This document shows, piece by piece, positions 21,611 to 34,800 of a stretch of DNA of 64,000 bases (position 1 is the stretch's first letter; each line of letters opens with the position of its first letter). A model generated the notes under the pieces. It did no database searches. It was not told the origin of the DNA and saw nothing but the letters and a program-made list of their open reading frames with translations. Source of the stretch: Pteria penguin (Eukaryota; Mollusca; Bivalvia; Pterioida; Pteriidae); contig CM068582.1 of NCBI GenBank assembly GCA_035048485.1, positions 32,367,596 through 32,431,595 of the forward strand, given 5' to 3'. A program made the translations under genes and the position numbers.

Positions 21611-24600
21611 CTGAAACATATTACATAACAAGATAAAATGCTAATCGATGTGAATGAATGCATGACATTTCTACTATTAGGTTTACTAAGTTGCAACCAG
21701 GTATCAAACGTCAGTGCACATCTTATTTGTGGATTATAATTCAGGACAACTTGTGTACTTGAGTATTTTGTCTAATGATGATATAGTTAATGGATATTTT
21801 TCATATTTTTGTCCGAAATAACAGCAATGCAGCCTCTAGGAAATATATTTTTATGCCCCAGAACCGATAGATCGGGGTTATATTGTTTTTTTACCTGTCT
21901 GTCTGTTTGTTTGTCGTCAGCTTTACCATTTGCCATAACATTTGAACCATGGGAGATAAAGACTTCATATTTGATCATATTTGGCATTTATACTCCACTT
22001 ATAAAGCCCTTTCAAATTACATCAAGGTTATTGACCTTGATCGTCACCTGTGAATGTTTGGATTTTGCTGCCGACGAGGGCATTCATGTATTCAGATACA
22101 CATCTTGTTCCAATAGTGAATATTGATAAACTTTATACTATTCTTAGATATATTTACCTCTGACAGTGCTGGGTAAGTATTCGTCTCTTTTTGCACTAAA
22201 GTAATAAGAATAACATATATGTTACATAAATACAATTACACTATTTTTTTTTAGTAAAGCAAATAGCGAGAACAAACTATGATCTCTTCGGTGAAGCACT
22301 ATTTTATTACTTTCGTAATTTTATAAGCCTTCTAACTGAGCTTTCGTTTGATTTCGCAATTGTCATGATATGTAAAAATTTTCGCTCTAATAAAAGTTAA
22401 TTGCAATTGATATATGACTTGTAAGCACCTTGAATTTATAAAATATACAAAATAGTATAAATGGACACATGTTTTATTCAAAACTTTAATATAAGCTGAA
22501 TTAGGACAAAACTTCCGGTTTTCATGGATCATCAGTATACAAATACATTAAAGATGTAACAATTCTAAAGTAAAATGTAACGTATCAGACTTTGAAAGTC
22601 ATTGCGATCGACGTTTGCATTGTAATGTCAGAATTTATAGTCAAACAGCCCTCTTGATAAAGAAGGTGAGATATGGAGCCATGAGTAAACATTCCCTTGC
22701 GATTGTCTTCACCTTCGACAGAGGATGTCATAGCATATAACAAGGCAATACAATGTTTCAGAATTTGTATGCACCCGAATCGATACATCGAGGGCATATT
22801 TTTGTTCTGGTTGTTTGTCTGTTGTGAACTTTAACCTTGCCCATAACTTGAACCTTGAACCGCGAAGGACAGAGACTTCGTATTTAACATACATACTCAA
22901 CTAATGAAGCCCTTTCAAATGACACCAAATTCGATGACTTTTTGTCCTGTCTGTCTGTTTGTTTGTTTGTTGTCAACTTTAACCGTGGTCATGACTTTTG
23001 AACTGTTGGGGATAGGGCTTCATATTTGACATGCTTACTCAACTGATTAAGCACTTTCAAATGACACCAAGGTCGTTGACCTTTTGACCTTATAAATGAA
23101 CTTCACGCTAAGAAAACCTTTTTGGATTTTTTTTTTGCTGTCGGGGGCATTAGTGTTTCACAAACTCAGCTTGTTTTTGTTATAGAATAGTATAATTTAC
23201 CTGCTTGTTTTAATTTGATAAATTACTATCAAAAACTTTGACTTAAAGCATTATAGTTTTTATATGAGCAAGAAAAGGCCAAAGCGAAATGTGTGCAATA
23301 TAAAGTTTTCGTATTTTCAGTTATTTCCCTAATAAGATTTTAGAGTCAAGGTTTTGCTGTGGGCTGTTAGACTCGGGATTTTGCTATGGGCTGACGATTT
23401 GAACAAAGATAATACATAATGCCATGTAACTTACCGTTTTCTGAGAGAATACACTACGCACTTAATGACTACACTAATCACTATTATCCCCGATAGGATA
23501 AGGCTAATAATGTACCATGTAGTGATTTCCAGTGACCATATCTTATCCGAAGCAGAAGTGTTCATTTGACTAGCATCTTTCCCTTTAAGAAATAAAATTA
23601 CAATACAAGATACATTACACGAAAAGTTAAAATATGAACCCTTGCTATTTACATAATTCTTTTAACTATAAAACTGCACTTATTACCATTTCCAATAATA
23701 TATCACATTTGACTAAGAGAAGGCGTTAATAAGATAACTTTTCGAAAACATTTATCGCCAAATGGTTGATGTACTGACATTTGGACATGGACCTCATTCT
23801 TTCTTTGGAATCTCTTTACCAATAAACGATAGTGTACCATGTAAAAAAACCTCTAAGTCCTACCTTTTATTAAAAGTATTTTACGATGAACAGAGATATA
23901 TCTTCATATATAAAACTTACTGCTATAGTTAAAAGAAATTTAGAAATATCGCCTTCAAGAAATTGATCAAAAGGTTATCTTCACAAATTTGACTTATCAT
24001 GTGATTAATTTCAGTTAAATCAATTATTATGGGCTACTTCAATTTGAAAATAATTTTCAAAATTTCGAATTTCAATTGTCCTCAATACTAAGGATTCCAA
24101 GAAGAAGAAAAAAACATCGTTGACGTATTAAGCATAGCTGTCATAAAACCTTATTGTTGTGAGATAATATCATTTAGAGCATCACATAGTATTGTTGCTA
24201 TATGTAACTCATTATGCTAATTATGTTTATAATCTAAAGCCAATCATATTTCTCGATTTAAGTTACATGCCTTAATTAAATATGCATATTGTTTTCAACC
24301 AATCATAAGCTTCTACTTATCACGTGGCTAGTCACGCGTGCCTAATTAATTATGCACAGCGTCACTTCAGCTTTGTTTGCCAAACAATGAACAACGATTA
24401 TCTGCAATTGTTATTAATTTAATTTGTATTGATAATCTTATTTTAAGTAGATTTCATCTTTCATTGAATCAGAACGTAAGTTTTTAATTGTTCATATTCC
24501 CATCGTGACTGTTAAAATTGTGGTCATGTGTCAGAGGTTAAGGTCTTTGTAGAAAAACGGGGGTTTTATGCACCATCTAACCAAAAATGGCGCCGACCGG

Positions 24601-25844
24601 AGGTCCCGTTTTCCAGTATGCTTGATAGGTCATTCTTACATTTCGGCGTTTGGCGGGACTTTAAGGACAGTGGAGGACGCAATATGGAGGAATTAGGTTC
24701 TTGATTCGGAGGAACTTTCGTATTAGTAATTAATGCACGTGGAGGAGGATTAACTCTTCCTGAGATTTAGCCAACTCACCGGATTTTAATGGACATTTTG
24801 CCGAATCGCCAAGAATTTGCGTGCTTCAGATAGGCGGGAAGATGATTTGAATACTAAGTCGCCCCGAGGATGTATCGCCGGACAATTGAAGAACTTTGTG
24901 CTTTTCCTTAGGGAAGGACTAACTATGCAATGTATCGTGGTATGCCAGCTTCTGAGGCGACTTCCGTGTGCAACTTCGCCCCATTACAATGACAAGGTTG
25001 TTCGGACTAATGCGCTTCTGGAGAGACTATTAAAAGACATAGATGCAATTTACTACTGGAGACATAGAGGCTTCTGGACAAACATGTGTTATCTTGGTCC
25101 CGATGGAGTACATTTGGTTTCACCTAAATTTGATGTTACACCAATGAGGAAATATTGGCGGAGCTTGAGGAATGCAGTTCTTTTTGCTTCGAACCGTTTA
25201 AGGCCAGTACGGTCCTACTAAATAGAGAACCCTAGAGAACTCTAGCTTTTAAAACCACGGGAATGATCTTATTGCCTTTATTTCGCATTAATGTGATATA
25301 ATGTATATATTTACATAATTTATAACCAAATTTATAAGTATTATCCATGTTTATGGCGATTATTATCGGCTGAAACACGAAACGAGATTTTCCGTTGCAG
25401 AACTGTGAAAGATTGAGAAGCGGCTATTTCAGGTTCTATTCAATTATACTGAAATCGGCGAAACCGATTGCTGAAAATTTTATATTTCGAAGATGTTATA
25501 TGATGGTTATTTATATATGATAGATATAATAACTAATGATATGTATTTTCATTCTTTCAGATTATTATAAAACCACAAGGATGATATAGTTTAAATAAAA
25601 ATTCCCTGATGAAATAAAACGACCAGGACAACACCACATGCATACGAAGTTTTACGACAGACTCTACGTAACTAATTCGATTATAGCATCATTCATTATG
25701 TTATGAAATTAGTTACAAATAATCAGAATCACTCTCTCTCTCGCTCTCTCTCACTCTCTCTCTTCTCTCTCTCTCTCACTCTCTCTCCACTCTCTCTCTC
25801 ACTCTCTCTACTATTCGCCTTCCAGTGGAAATACTCTGAATACA

Positions 25845-25877
<33 letters not shown>

Positions 25878-28800
25878 GTGGAAGTAACAATTAAAGGAAA
25901 CAAAAATGGTTAAATTGTACCTTATTTTCATTATAAAGCTACTACATGAACTGGGTTACACTATACGGAAATGAGACTTATGACAAAGGTCTATTTGTTA
26001 TATAAAACAATTTTGTTCTAGATGTATATGTATAAGGAGAAGTATTGGAAGAGATACACAGTGGAATAAATCCACTCAATCTATCTGTATTGTAAATCAT
26101 TAATAAGAAAACTATAATCCTATCGGTTTACAAATATGGTTTCGGAAAGTCTCACGGAGACTGAAAATGTTATACCACATGAGGCTAATGTACAATGATA
26201 CCTAGTGGCGGATCCAGAACCTCATCTGCGTGGGGGGGGGGGGGGGGGGGGCCCCACACATATGTCGAGGCCCGAAAGTACATTTCTCATTTTAAAATTT
26301 TTCAGCTGAGGTGGTAATATACAATGAACTTGATTTTCATTTTAAATCAAGCCGTGTAGAGTACGATCCGTATATTGTAACTTGGTCGTATGTTATGGGT
26401 TCTAAATTTTACCTTGAAGACGGGATAACCTGTGAGGAATTCCCGTATAGGTCAAAGCATAGTAATTCCATTTCCCATAGGGTCCCATGTTAAATTACCG
26501 AACTTCCAGCAAGATTTACACAACATCCTACATTTTAGCTATATATAATCCACATATCAAAATGTTTGTCAGACCCTCCTCTATCAGAATTTTAACAGTT
26601 TACCATAGGTTATTCACCTTAATTTCGAGAAAATCATGCTGGAAGGGGGATACCCCCAAAAATTGGCCAAAATTACAAAAGTAAACAACCTACCCCTATT
26701 AGGTTCATTAAATTTCTTTACATTAGCGGAAATGAGATAAAAATACATTGAATTTTACAGCAGAATCAATTCTTTAATTTATACATATAAATCAAATTAA
26801 TTTCATCCAATCACAGCACCTGATACATTTAAAATAGTATTCCCTCTCTCCCTACCACCACATCAGCCAATCACGGCTTCTCGGTTAATTACCTTTCTTT
26901 GTCCTGATAAAGGCATTTAACTACTTTTAATCAAACTAGGAAAGCGCTAACAAACAAAAGTGTGTTGATTTTCTTAATTAAAATGACACAAATTTCATGA
27001 AAAATCCATGCCCAGTTAATTCATAAGAATATGTCACTTTAAAGATGCCTACCCCCATCTGGAGTTGATATTGAAAATGGCACAAATTTGGTGGATTTGG
27101 GGTCATGCCTAAGGGGCCCTGTAAATTGATAACACCTTTTATGACTTTTACCTGGTTTTTAGCCTTTTCAGTTTTGTTACATTATATCATTGAATAAACA
27201 TGTTTCTAAATAAAATATTTAATCAAATTTGTGAGTCATATTGACTTTTGAATAATACCTCTTGAAAGCTAAATATGCCAATTTTCTGTACAAAAATACA
27301 GACATTCCATGATGTTAATTTATTTTATGAAGAACTTTGGAGGTAAATTGATGTTTTTACACATTTCGGCTTAATTCAGGTGTTTGTTTTTTTGACTTTT
27401 ACGGGGAAGATCATATGATAATATTTTATCGAAAATCCCCAAAAAATTTACATCGAATTGCGTCTTATACAAATTCAAGTTTCAAGACCAGTCCCACGAT
27501 GTAAAATAGTGCACAAAATCCGAAAAAATTGGGATAAAATTTCTGTAAATCCTGTTTTCAAATTTCTTCAAATATCCAATTACACAAATGGAATCAAATC
27601 AGTCAACCATGCAAAATACACAAAATTAAGTTGTTAAAATTTGGCAAATTTAAACACACCCCCCTTTTTTTCCAGAAATTTCAATGATTAGAAAATTCTA
27701 GGGCACTTTGAAACAAAATTTTGGAGTAGTCTGTCGCCAATTTTGCTATTGAATTTTAGGTTGAAATGGACTGCTTGATGAACAAGGAAAAAATGAGGTC
27801 AAACTGCATTTTTGAGAAATTTAGTAATTTGGCCATATAGGTCAAAAGCAAATAATCTATTCCATTTTCCAAGATGGGTCCCAAGTTAGAATTACCGAAC
27901 TTCCAGCAAGATTTACACAACATCCTACATTTTAGCTATATATAAACCCACATATCAAAATGTTTTTGGTCAGACCCCCTCTATCAGAATTTATAACAGT
28001 TTTACCATAGGGTTATCCCACCTTAATTTCGAGAAAATCATGCTGGAAGGGGGATACCCCCAAAAATTGGCCAAAATTCAAATGTAAACAACCACCCCTT
28101 TTTAGGTCATTAAATCTTTACATTAGCGAAATGAGATAAAAATTCATGATTTTACAGCAGAATCAATCTTTATTTATACATAAATCAAATAATTTCATCC
28201 AATCACAGCTCCTGATACATTGAAATAGTAGTCCCTCTCTCCCTACACCACATCAGCCAATCACGGCTCTCGTTAACTACCTTTCTTTGACCCGTAAGAT
28301 AACGCTTAGTCAATACGCATCATCACAGGTACCATACGACACGCGATTGAAGGCTGGATAGTAAAATACGATACACACACTTTGACCAAAGCTTGAATTT
28401 GCTTATAGTTGTATGTCGTTGATATAATAAGCATGCAGGTACAGTATAACATAATAAGTACAATGCAGAGTGTAGTCTTTGACTTTTGCGAGGCGCCAGT
28501 TACAATCACTGAATCACATTCTATAATAAAACGGTGTACTGACAACTGTATGTGTATTAAATTATGCATCCTGCATACAAACACAAATACGATTTTTTAC
28601 ATATTATAATTACTTATGACTCTCGTGTGAGATGTTCAGTTTACATACATGTACATGTTATATGTATTAAATTATGGTTCTCGGGTTGTAGAACCAGTTG
28701 TGTACTGTATACAGTCCACATTTGTCTTAAATATGACTCTCGAATGAGATGGGGGGGGGGGGTTCAATGTACATACCATGTCACATATTATTGTGTATAA

Positions 28801-31800
28801 ATATGGTTGGTTCTCCAGATGATAAACCAGTTGTGTTTACTGTATACAGTCACTTTAGTCTATAATATGACTCTCGTTGTGAGGATGTCAGTTTACATAC
28901 ATGTACATTTAATGTGTATCCATGGTGTGCCCAGTAGTCGTGGCACTTAAGCAATAATTTCCTGCTGGCTGGAGTTATTGACGAAATTTGAATTATGTAA
29001 ATTCCGATGATTTATTTAACTGAATACACTCACTATTGTCTTGCCGACTTTTAGGGAATTGTTAAAGGTTACCATACTGTGTACACAAGTTTTCTGTGTC
29101 ACTGGCGGCTAGCCATTGTTGTTTTTGGTCCTTAACCCGTGCACCCGGATGTAACAGGGAGTTTGAGGCCAAAGAAACACCACATTTTGAGTTTTTGTGA
29201 TAAATTTCCATCATTGTGCATTAAACTTACAATTAAAATAGTGACATAATTCATCAAATTAAAATTTATTAACTCATGTAAATGTATTTGTAATTAGGAT
29301 TGTAATTTCATAAATAAATGAGGAAAAAGCTTTTGAATTGAATAAATATGTTCAATTCAAAAACATCTTTCAAATGATTGATGGTTTGATTCGATTTATA
29401 TAATACTGGTACAATGTTGGCAACGGAATTCATCCCCCTTCCTATACACTCGAGATGTCAGTACCAAAATTTTAAATGAAACCCAGATGACCACAAATAT
29501 CACATTGCACCCAATTTTACAAAGATGAGGTGAAACACTTCTCCTGGCTTCATCTGGCGTAAATTTATTACAAACACAAACAGAAGTCCGACTCTCTGTT
29601 ATTTCCAATCTCCTCTGATGAATCTATCCGATGGTCCTGTAGGATCTGAGTTATCAAAATTTTAAACGGCTTTGGTCCGGCAGGTCTCTTGGGACGTCAG
29701 ATCTCGACTGGACTTTTTTCCCTTTACCTTTGGTGGTTTGGTTTTGTTAGATTTGGATTGGCTAAGTTATTGCCTTGGATATGGGTGACCTGCAGTATTA
29801 GATAATATGGTTCAAGAACTCTGGTGGATGTTTCTGGCTCTGTGATGGCTCTTACCCGATGTTAGTTTTATCTTAAGGAGTTTTTCTTGGTTTCTTTGCT
29901 TTGTCTCGGATTTGACATTTATCAGCTGTTGTTTTGTAACGATTTTGGAAGAAGTCTGAAATTACGGTGTTGTTTGTTCTCATCCTTTAGTTCATCGGTT
30001 TCAGTATCGTTGGTTATAAATGGCATTTATCCATGATTGCTTGGATGGGAGCTAGAGCATCTGCAGAGATCACAGTCGAGACGAATTGGGTATATTCAAC
30101 CATTTAGCGGAAAAGATGACTGTAATAATTTATCAGCTGTGTGGCTTTACTGATCTGCCTGGCAGGCAACGGGAAAAACAAATTTTCATACTTCGTGATG
30201 ACCGTTGCTGAGATTCTCTAAATGTGTCTGTGGCATTTAGGTTGAAGTAAATACGTGTGGAGTTGGGCCAAAACATCCAATATCCATTGGTTGGTAGAAG
30301 ATTGTTGGTATGGGCTGGCAGCACTTGCAAAATAGATAATTATGTCGACAGGCACCTCCACTGCCAGTGTTCTTGGAAAACATGGGACCTATGTCATCTA
30401 AGAGCAAAAGCTACTGGCTCACCCAAACCTCCTGGAATATATGTTGCATGAAATGGTCCTCTAAATCACCTCATAAAGGAATTTACAGAATTTGACCAAC
30501 GCACTTTCTGATACATCACCAGCTTGCTCCAGGAGTGGCACCAATCATCAGCTCTGATTCTCAAACGCATCCCTGATAAAACAAATAACGGAGGAATATG
30601 CTACGCCTGACCGCACTCTACCACAGCCAAGTATGGTCACTGTCGATGATTTTCCACTGGTCACTGCACTGGGGGGTTTGATTCTTTGCCAGACACGATA
30701 TGTGGTGGGACGTGGTTCAAAGTTAATACCCTTCTCGCGTCGACATTAAAAATCCTATGGGGTTTTTTTATCTTCCATAGTCGTAACTTTTTGATGGACT
30801 GATGATAATTCCTCAAAGTAATTTTTCATGGTTTATTTATTTTCTGAATTTGCAGACTTGGCCCTTTGATAAGTCCAATCGCCCTGGGCTTAAACAACCT
30901 TCAGATCCCGGCCATCGCTTGATAAATCCGCCGGAACCACTTTCCAAGTTTAATGGCTTGTCTTTTTTGGTTTTCCTCTCTGCTTGAATAAGAAACTCGT
31001 TAGCAACATTTGTAACCTCTTGATCGCGTGTAACCGTATCCCAGGGGAGGCCATCAGCTTTAAATGAGTTCCACCAAATCTCGCCCTCCACCTCTTGTGC
31101 TAGCAACGGAGCATGGTTCCCATTGTTATTTTGTCCGACGCTTACCTTTGCCCTTAACACGAATCCCTAAAGGGTTTTGCACTGGGAACAGTATTCATAT
31201 TGCAGCCTTTCGTACACTATAGCCCTTTTCCTTTAAACAGCAAAGTATGCATTTTTTGTAAGGCCGGGGTTAGGACTGTAAAAGTCCATAGCATTTTTTA
31301 GAGATGCTTTTCTTTTAGTGGTACCTAAAATAAATGATTAAAAGCCTAAGTAAATGGAAAAGAAACGGGGGCTCCGCAAAGTCACAATATTCATTCTTTT
31401 TTTAATTTTTTTTTTTACTTTATTATGGAATATACATTGCCAATTCCTTTCTTATTTTTAATTGGTATTCAAAGAGGGGCTATCTATAGGTTTGAAAATG
31501 TATAGTTTTCCAAGAAGGCTAAACTTTTTTTTTGGTTTAAAATAAAATTAATAAATTGCTACCCAAACCACCCAAAATGATCTAATCTCCATACTGCTTT
31601 GTTCAGAAGTACATGTCTTATCCACTAAGATTGGCGCCCTTAATCAATAAGGGCACATCAAGTTTTTTAAATCCAGCAACAATTCATTTTGTTTGGCCTT
31701 AATCCTGCAACTGAAATTAGCAAACGGCCCTTCACCCTGATCTATGCTAATTAGCCATTGTGGTTGATCTCGTACTAGGCGGCGCTTGAGTTCATTTACG

Positions 31801-34800
31801 ACATTATATTTGTAAAGCTGAAAAGTGGCTTATTCAAAATGGCGGATTTTTAGGTAGGTGCAATAAAGTAACGTTAATCTTACCTGCTTTTTGCGCATTT
31901 TGTCTTTTTTTTAAATTTATAAGCACTTGCTTCAATGATGTAAAATTATCAGCTGTTTGTGACGTCAAAGCGCGCACGTGACTCGGAAGCAACAACGAAC
32001 AAAATGGCGCACGACAATAGGACCCGCACGACCATAGGACCTTCGAGCATATAAATATGGTTCTCAGATGTAGAACCAGTTGTGTTCGTAATACAGTCAC
32101 TTTGTCTTAATATGGCTCTCTTGTGTGTTGTCTGTTTACATACATGTACATGTTATGTGTATAAATATGGTTCTCAGATGTAGAACCAGTTGTGTTCTGT
32201 ATACAGTCACTTTGTCTTAATATGGCTCTCGTGTGAGATGTCAGTTTACATACATGTACATGTTATGTGTATAAATATGGTTCTCAGATGTAGAACCAGT
32301 TGTGTTCTGTATACAGTCACTTTGTCTTAATATGACTCTCGTGTGAGATGTCAGTTTTCATACATGTACATGTTATGTGTATAAATATGGTTCTCGGGTG
32401 TAGAACCAGTTGTGTTCTGTATACAGTCACTTTGTCTTAATATGGCTCTCGTGTGAGATGTCAGTTTACATACATGTACATGTTATGTGTATAAATATGG
32501 TTCTCAGGTGTAGAACCAGTTGTGTTCTGTATACAGTCACTTTGTCTTAATATGGCTCTCGTGTGAGATGTCAATGTACATACATGTACATGTTATGTGT
32601 ATAAATATGAGTTTTCTGGTGTAGAACCAATTTGCTCTTAATATGGACACATCCTGGAGATGCCAGTTTACAATTGATTAATATGTTATAAAACAATATA
32701 CATGTATACAGGTAATTCTCAAGTGTAGAATTGTCTGGAAAATCGATTATAGTATAGATTTAATTTATACTGATAATTTCAGACACTCAGGTGAGATGTT
32801 TATGATGATTATGTTTGGGCGTTGATTTAAAATGTACATGTCTCTATTCGAATCAAGATGGTGTCTTTGAACCAGTAATATTTATTGTATATATATATAT
32901 ATATAATTACTTTCATTATTGCTCTCAGGTGAGAGTGCAGTTACACAGGTTTTGTTAGCAAATTATATAAATCTCAGATAAGAGAACTATGTGTAGTTTT
33001 TGGGGTGTGCAAATTCATCCCAATGAAGTTACATGTACTATTTGTAAATCAACATAAATACATTGTACATGTCATGTGGTAGCTACATGTAGTATTTACA
33101 GGTCTGAATTTGTTTGCTGTTAGTTACCTTTATAGTGATTATCGAATGAGAGTTATTTCTGGTTCAAGAGGGTAAATCTGATTTACAATGCAAACATCTC
33201 AACCTAAAGCAGAAATAAGAAATTTTCATTGTTTCATTTTCTCTTTTAGCGCCTCGAAAGATCATGCCAAGGAAAGGTACGGTCTGGGGAAAGGTGGAGC
33301 AACCGGCAAAGAAAAGGAGGAGGGTTGAGTCGTCTGTTGCAATGGCCCCTGTAGAACTAGTGGATCATGCCTCAGGATTCAATTATGAAAAACTAGCGAG
33401 TGAAATTCTGAGAAAAACTAAGTTGGTCAATACTGCGTCATCGACTTCAAAAGAGCATCAGCCAGATATACAAACTGAAGACCAGGACTTAATTTCACCA
33501 ACACCAGTCCTCCCGGCTGAGGCCCCGTCTACCAGTCTGAATAATCAGGCTGATGTCAGCAAAATTATACAAGCTGTATTTTCAGGTGAGCCAGCAAGCT
33601 CAAACAATCAAACTAGTACTAGTAGTAGCACATGTATATAGTCTCTTGATGATGACATTCCTCTTGGGGCGACAGTACCTCTGAAAATTAAGCAAAAACA
33701 AGGAGGAACAAGGAGTATTTTGATTTGCGAATTTTACTGTCTCAGTAAGGTGAAGAGCCCATAACCCTAAATGTATCGCGGGGTTCCATAACTTTAAATC
33801 AGATGCCCAAAAGGAAGCAAAGTATGTCATTAGAAAAATGGACTGATGCATTTTTAGTCTACATGGATATTTACATAGAGAAAAACCTAAACGAAGCTTC
33901 CCACCTCCTTAAGTATATGGTAATGATAAGGGAATTGGGTAACACATACGGTGACCTTGCATGGCGAACATATGACGAGTCGTTTCGACGTTTAAAGCAA
34001 TCAGTTGATGTGCCTTGGCAAAAACCTATTGAAGAATTTCACCTCAAAGCGGCAACTCTGCCCAAAAGTAACAAAACCCAGCCCTTTCAGGGACAAAGCG
34101 GGGCAAAGCCCTGTTTCATTTATAATAAAGGGGAAAAATGTAAATTTTACCCATGCAGTTACAGCCACTTGTGCAGTCACTGCAAGGGAAAACACCCAAA
34201 ATCAAAATGCTGGTCACTCAAGCGACAACCTGATCAAAAACAATTTGAACCCAATAAGCAAAAAGTTACCAACCCCAGTCAAAGTAGAAAAACTTAAAGA
34301 AGAACTTGAAAATTTTGATGTTGGTCTAAAGGAAAAAATAATTTCAGGTTTCACTTATGGTTTTGATTTAGGGTGTGAAGAAATACCACATTTTGCATTA
34401 ACAAAAAAATCATTCATCGGCCTATTTACATCCTGAAGTAATAGAAAATTATATATTTCAAGGAATGTCAAAAAATCGAATATGTGGCCTATTCCAGAAT
34501 CATCCATTTGAAAAATTTATAGTTTCGCCATTAGGTATAGTTCCAAAATCAGAAAAAGGAAAGTTTAGAGTAATCCATGATTTATCCTACCCAAAACAAC
34601 ATTCGGTCAATTCTGGTATACCCAGAGAAAAATCTCAAGTGCAGTATGATTCCACTGATGACATAGTTTTACTTATTCAAAAATTTGGACAAAATGCTTT
34701 AATGGCGAAGTCCGATATTGAAGATGCCTTTAGAATTGTACCCTTGCATCCAAAAAATTACCATCTGCTAGGCTTTGAATGGAAGGGACAATTTTATTTT

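Noticed and set aside
24817..25221. 134-codon frame as a host gene
   Set aside because: It is the C-terminal half of an SGNH hydrolase relic lying inside the A1-B2 bounds of the YR element, with the N-terminal blocks frame-broken upstream.
32051..32600. CRISPR-like array
   Set aside because: The 110-bp units are repeated in full, with no variable spacers, in a eukaryotic retroelement.
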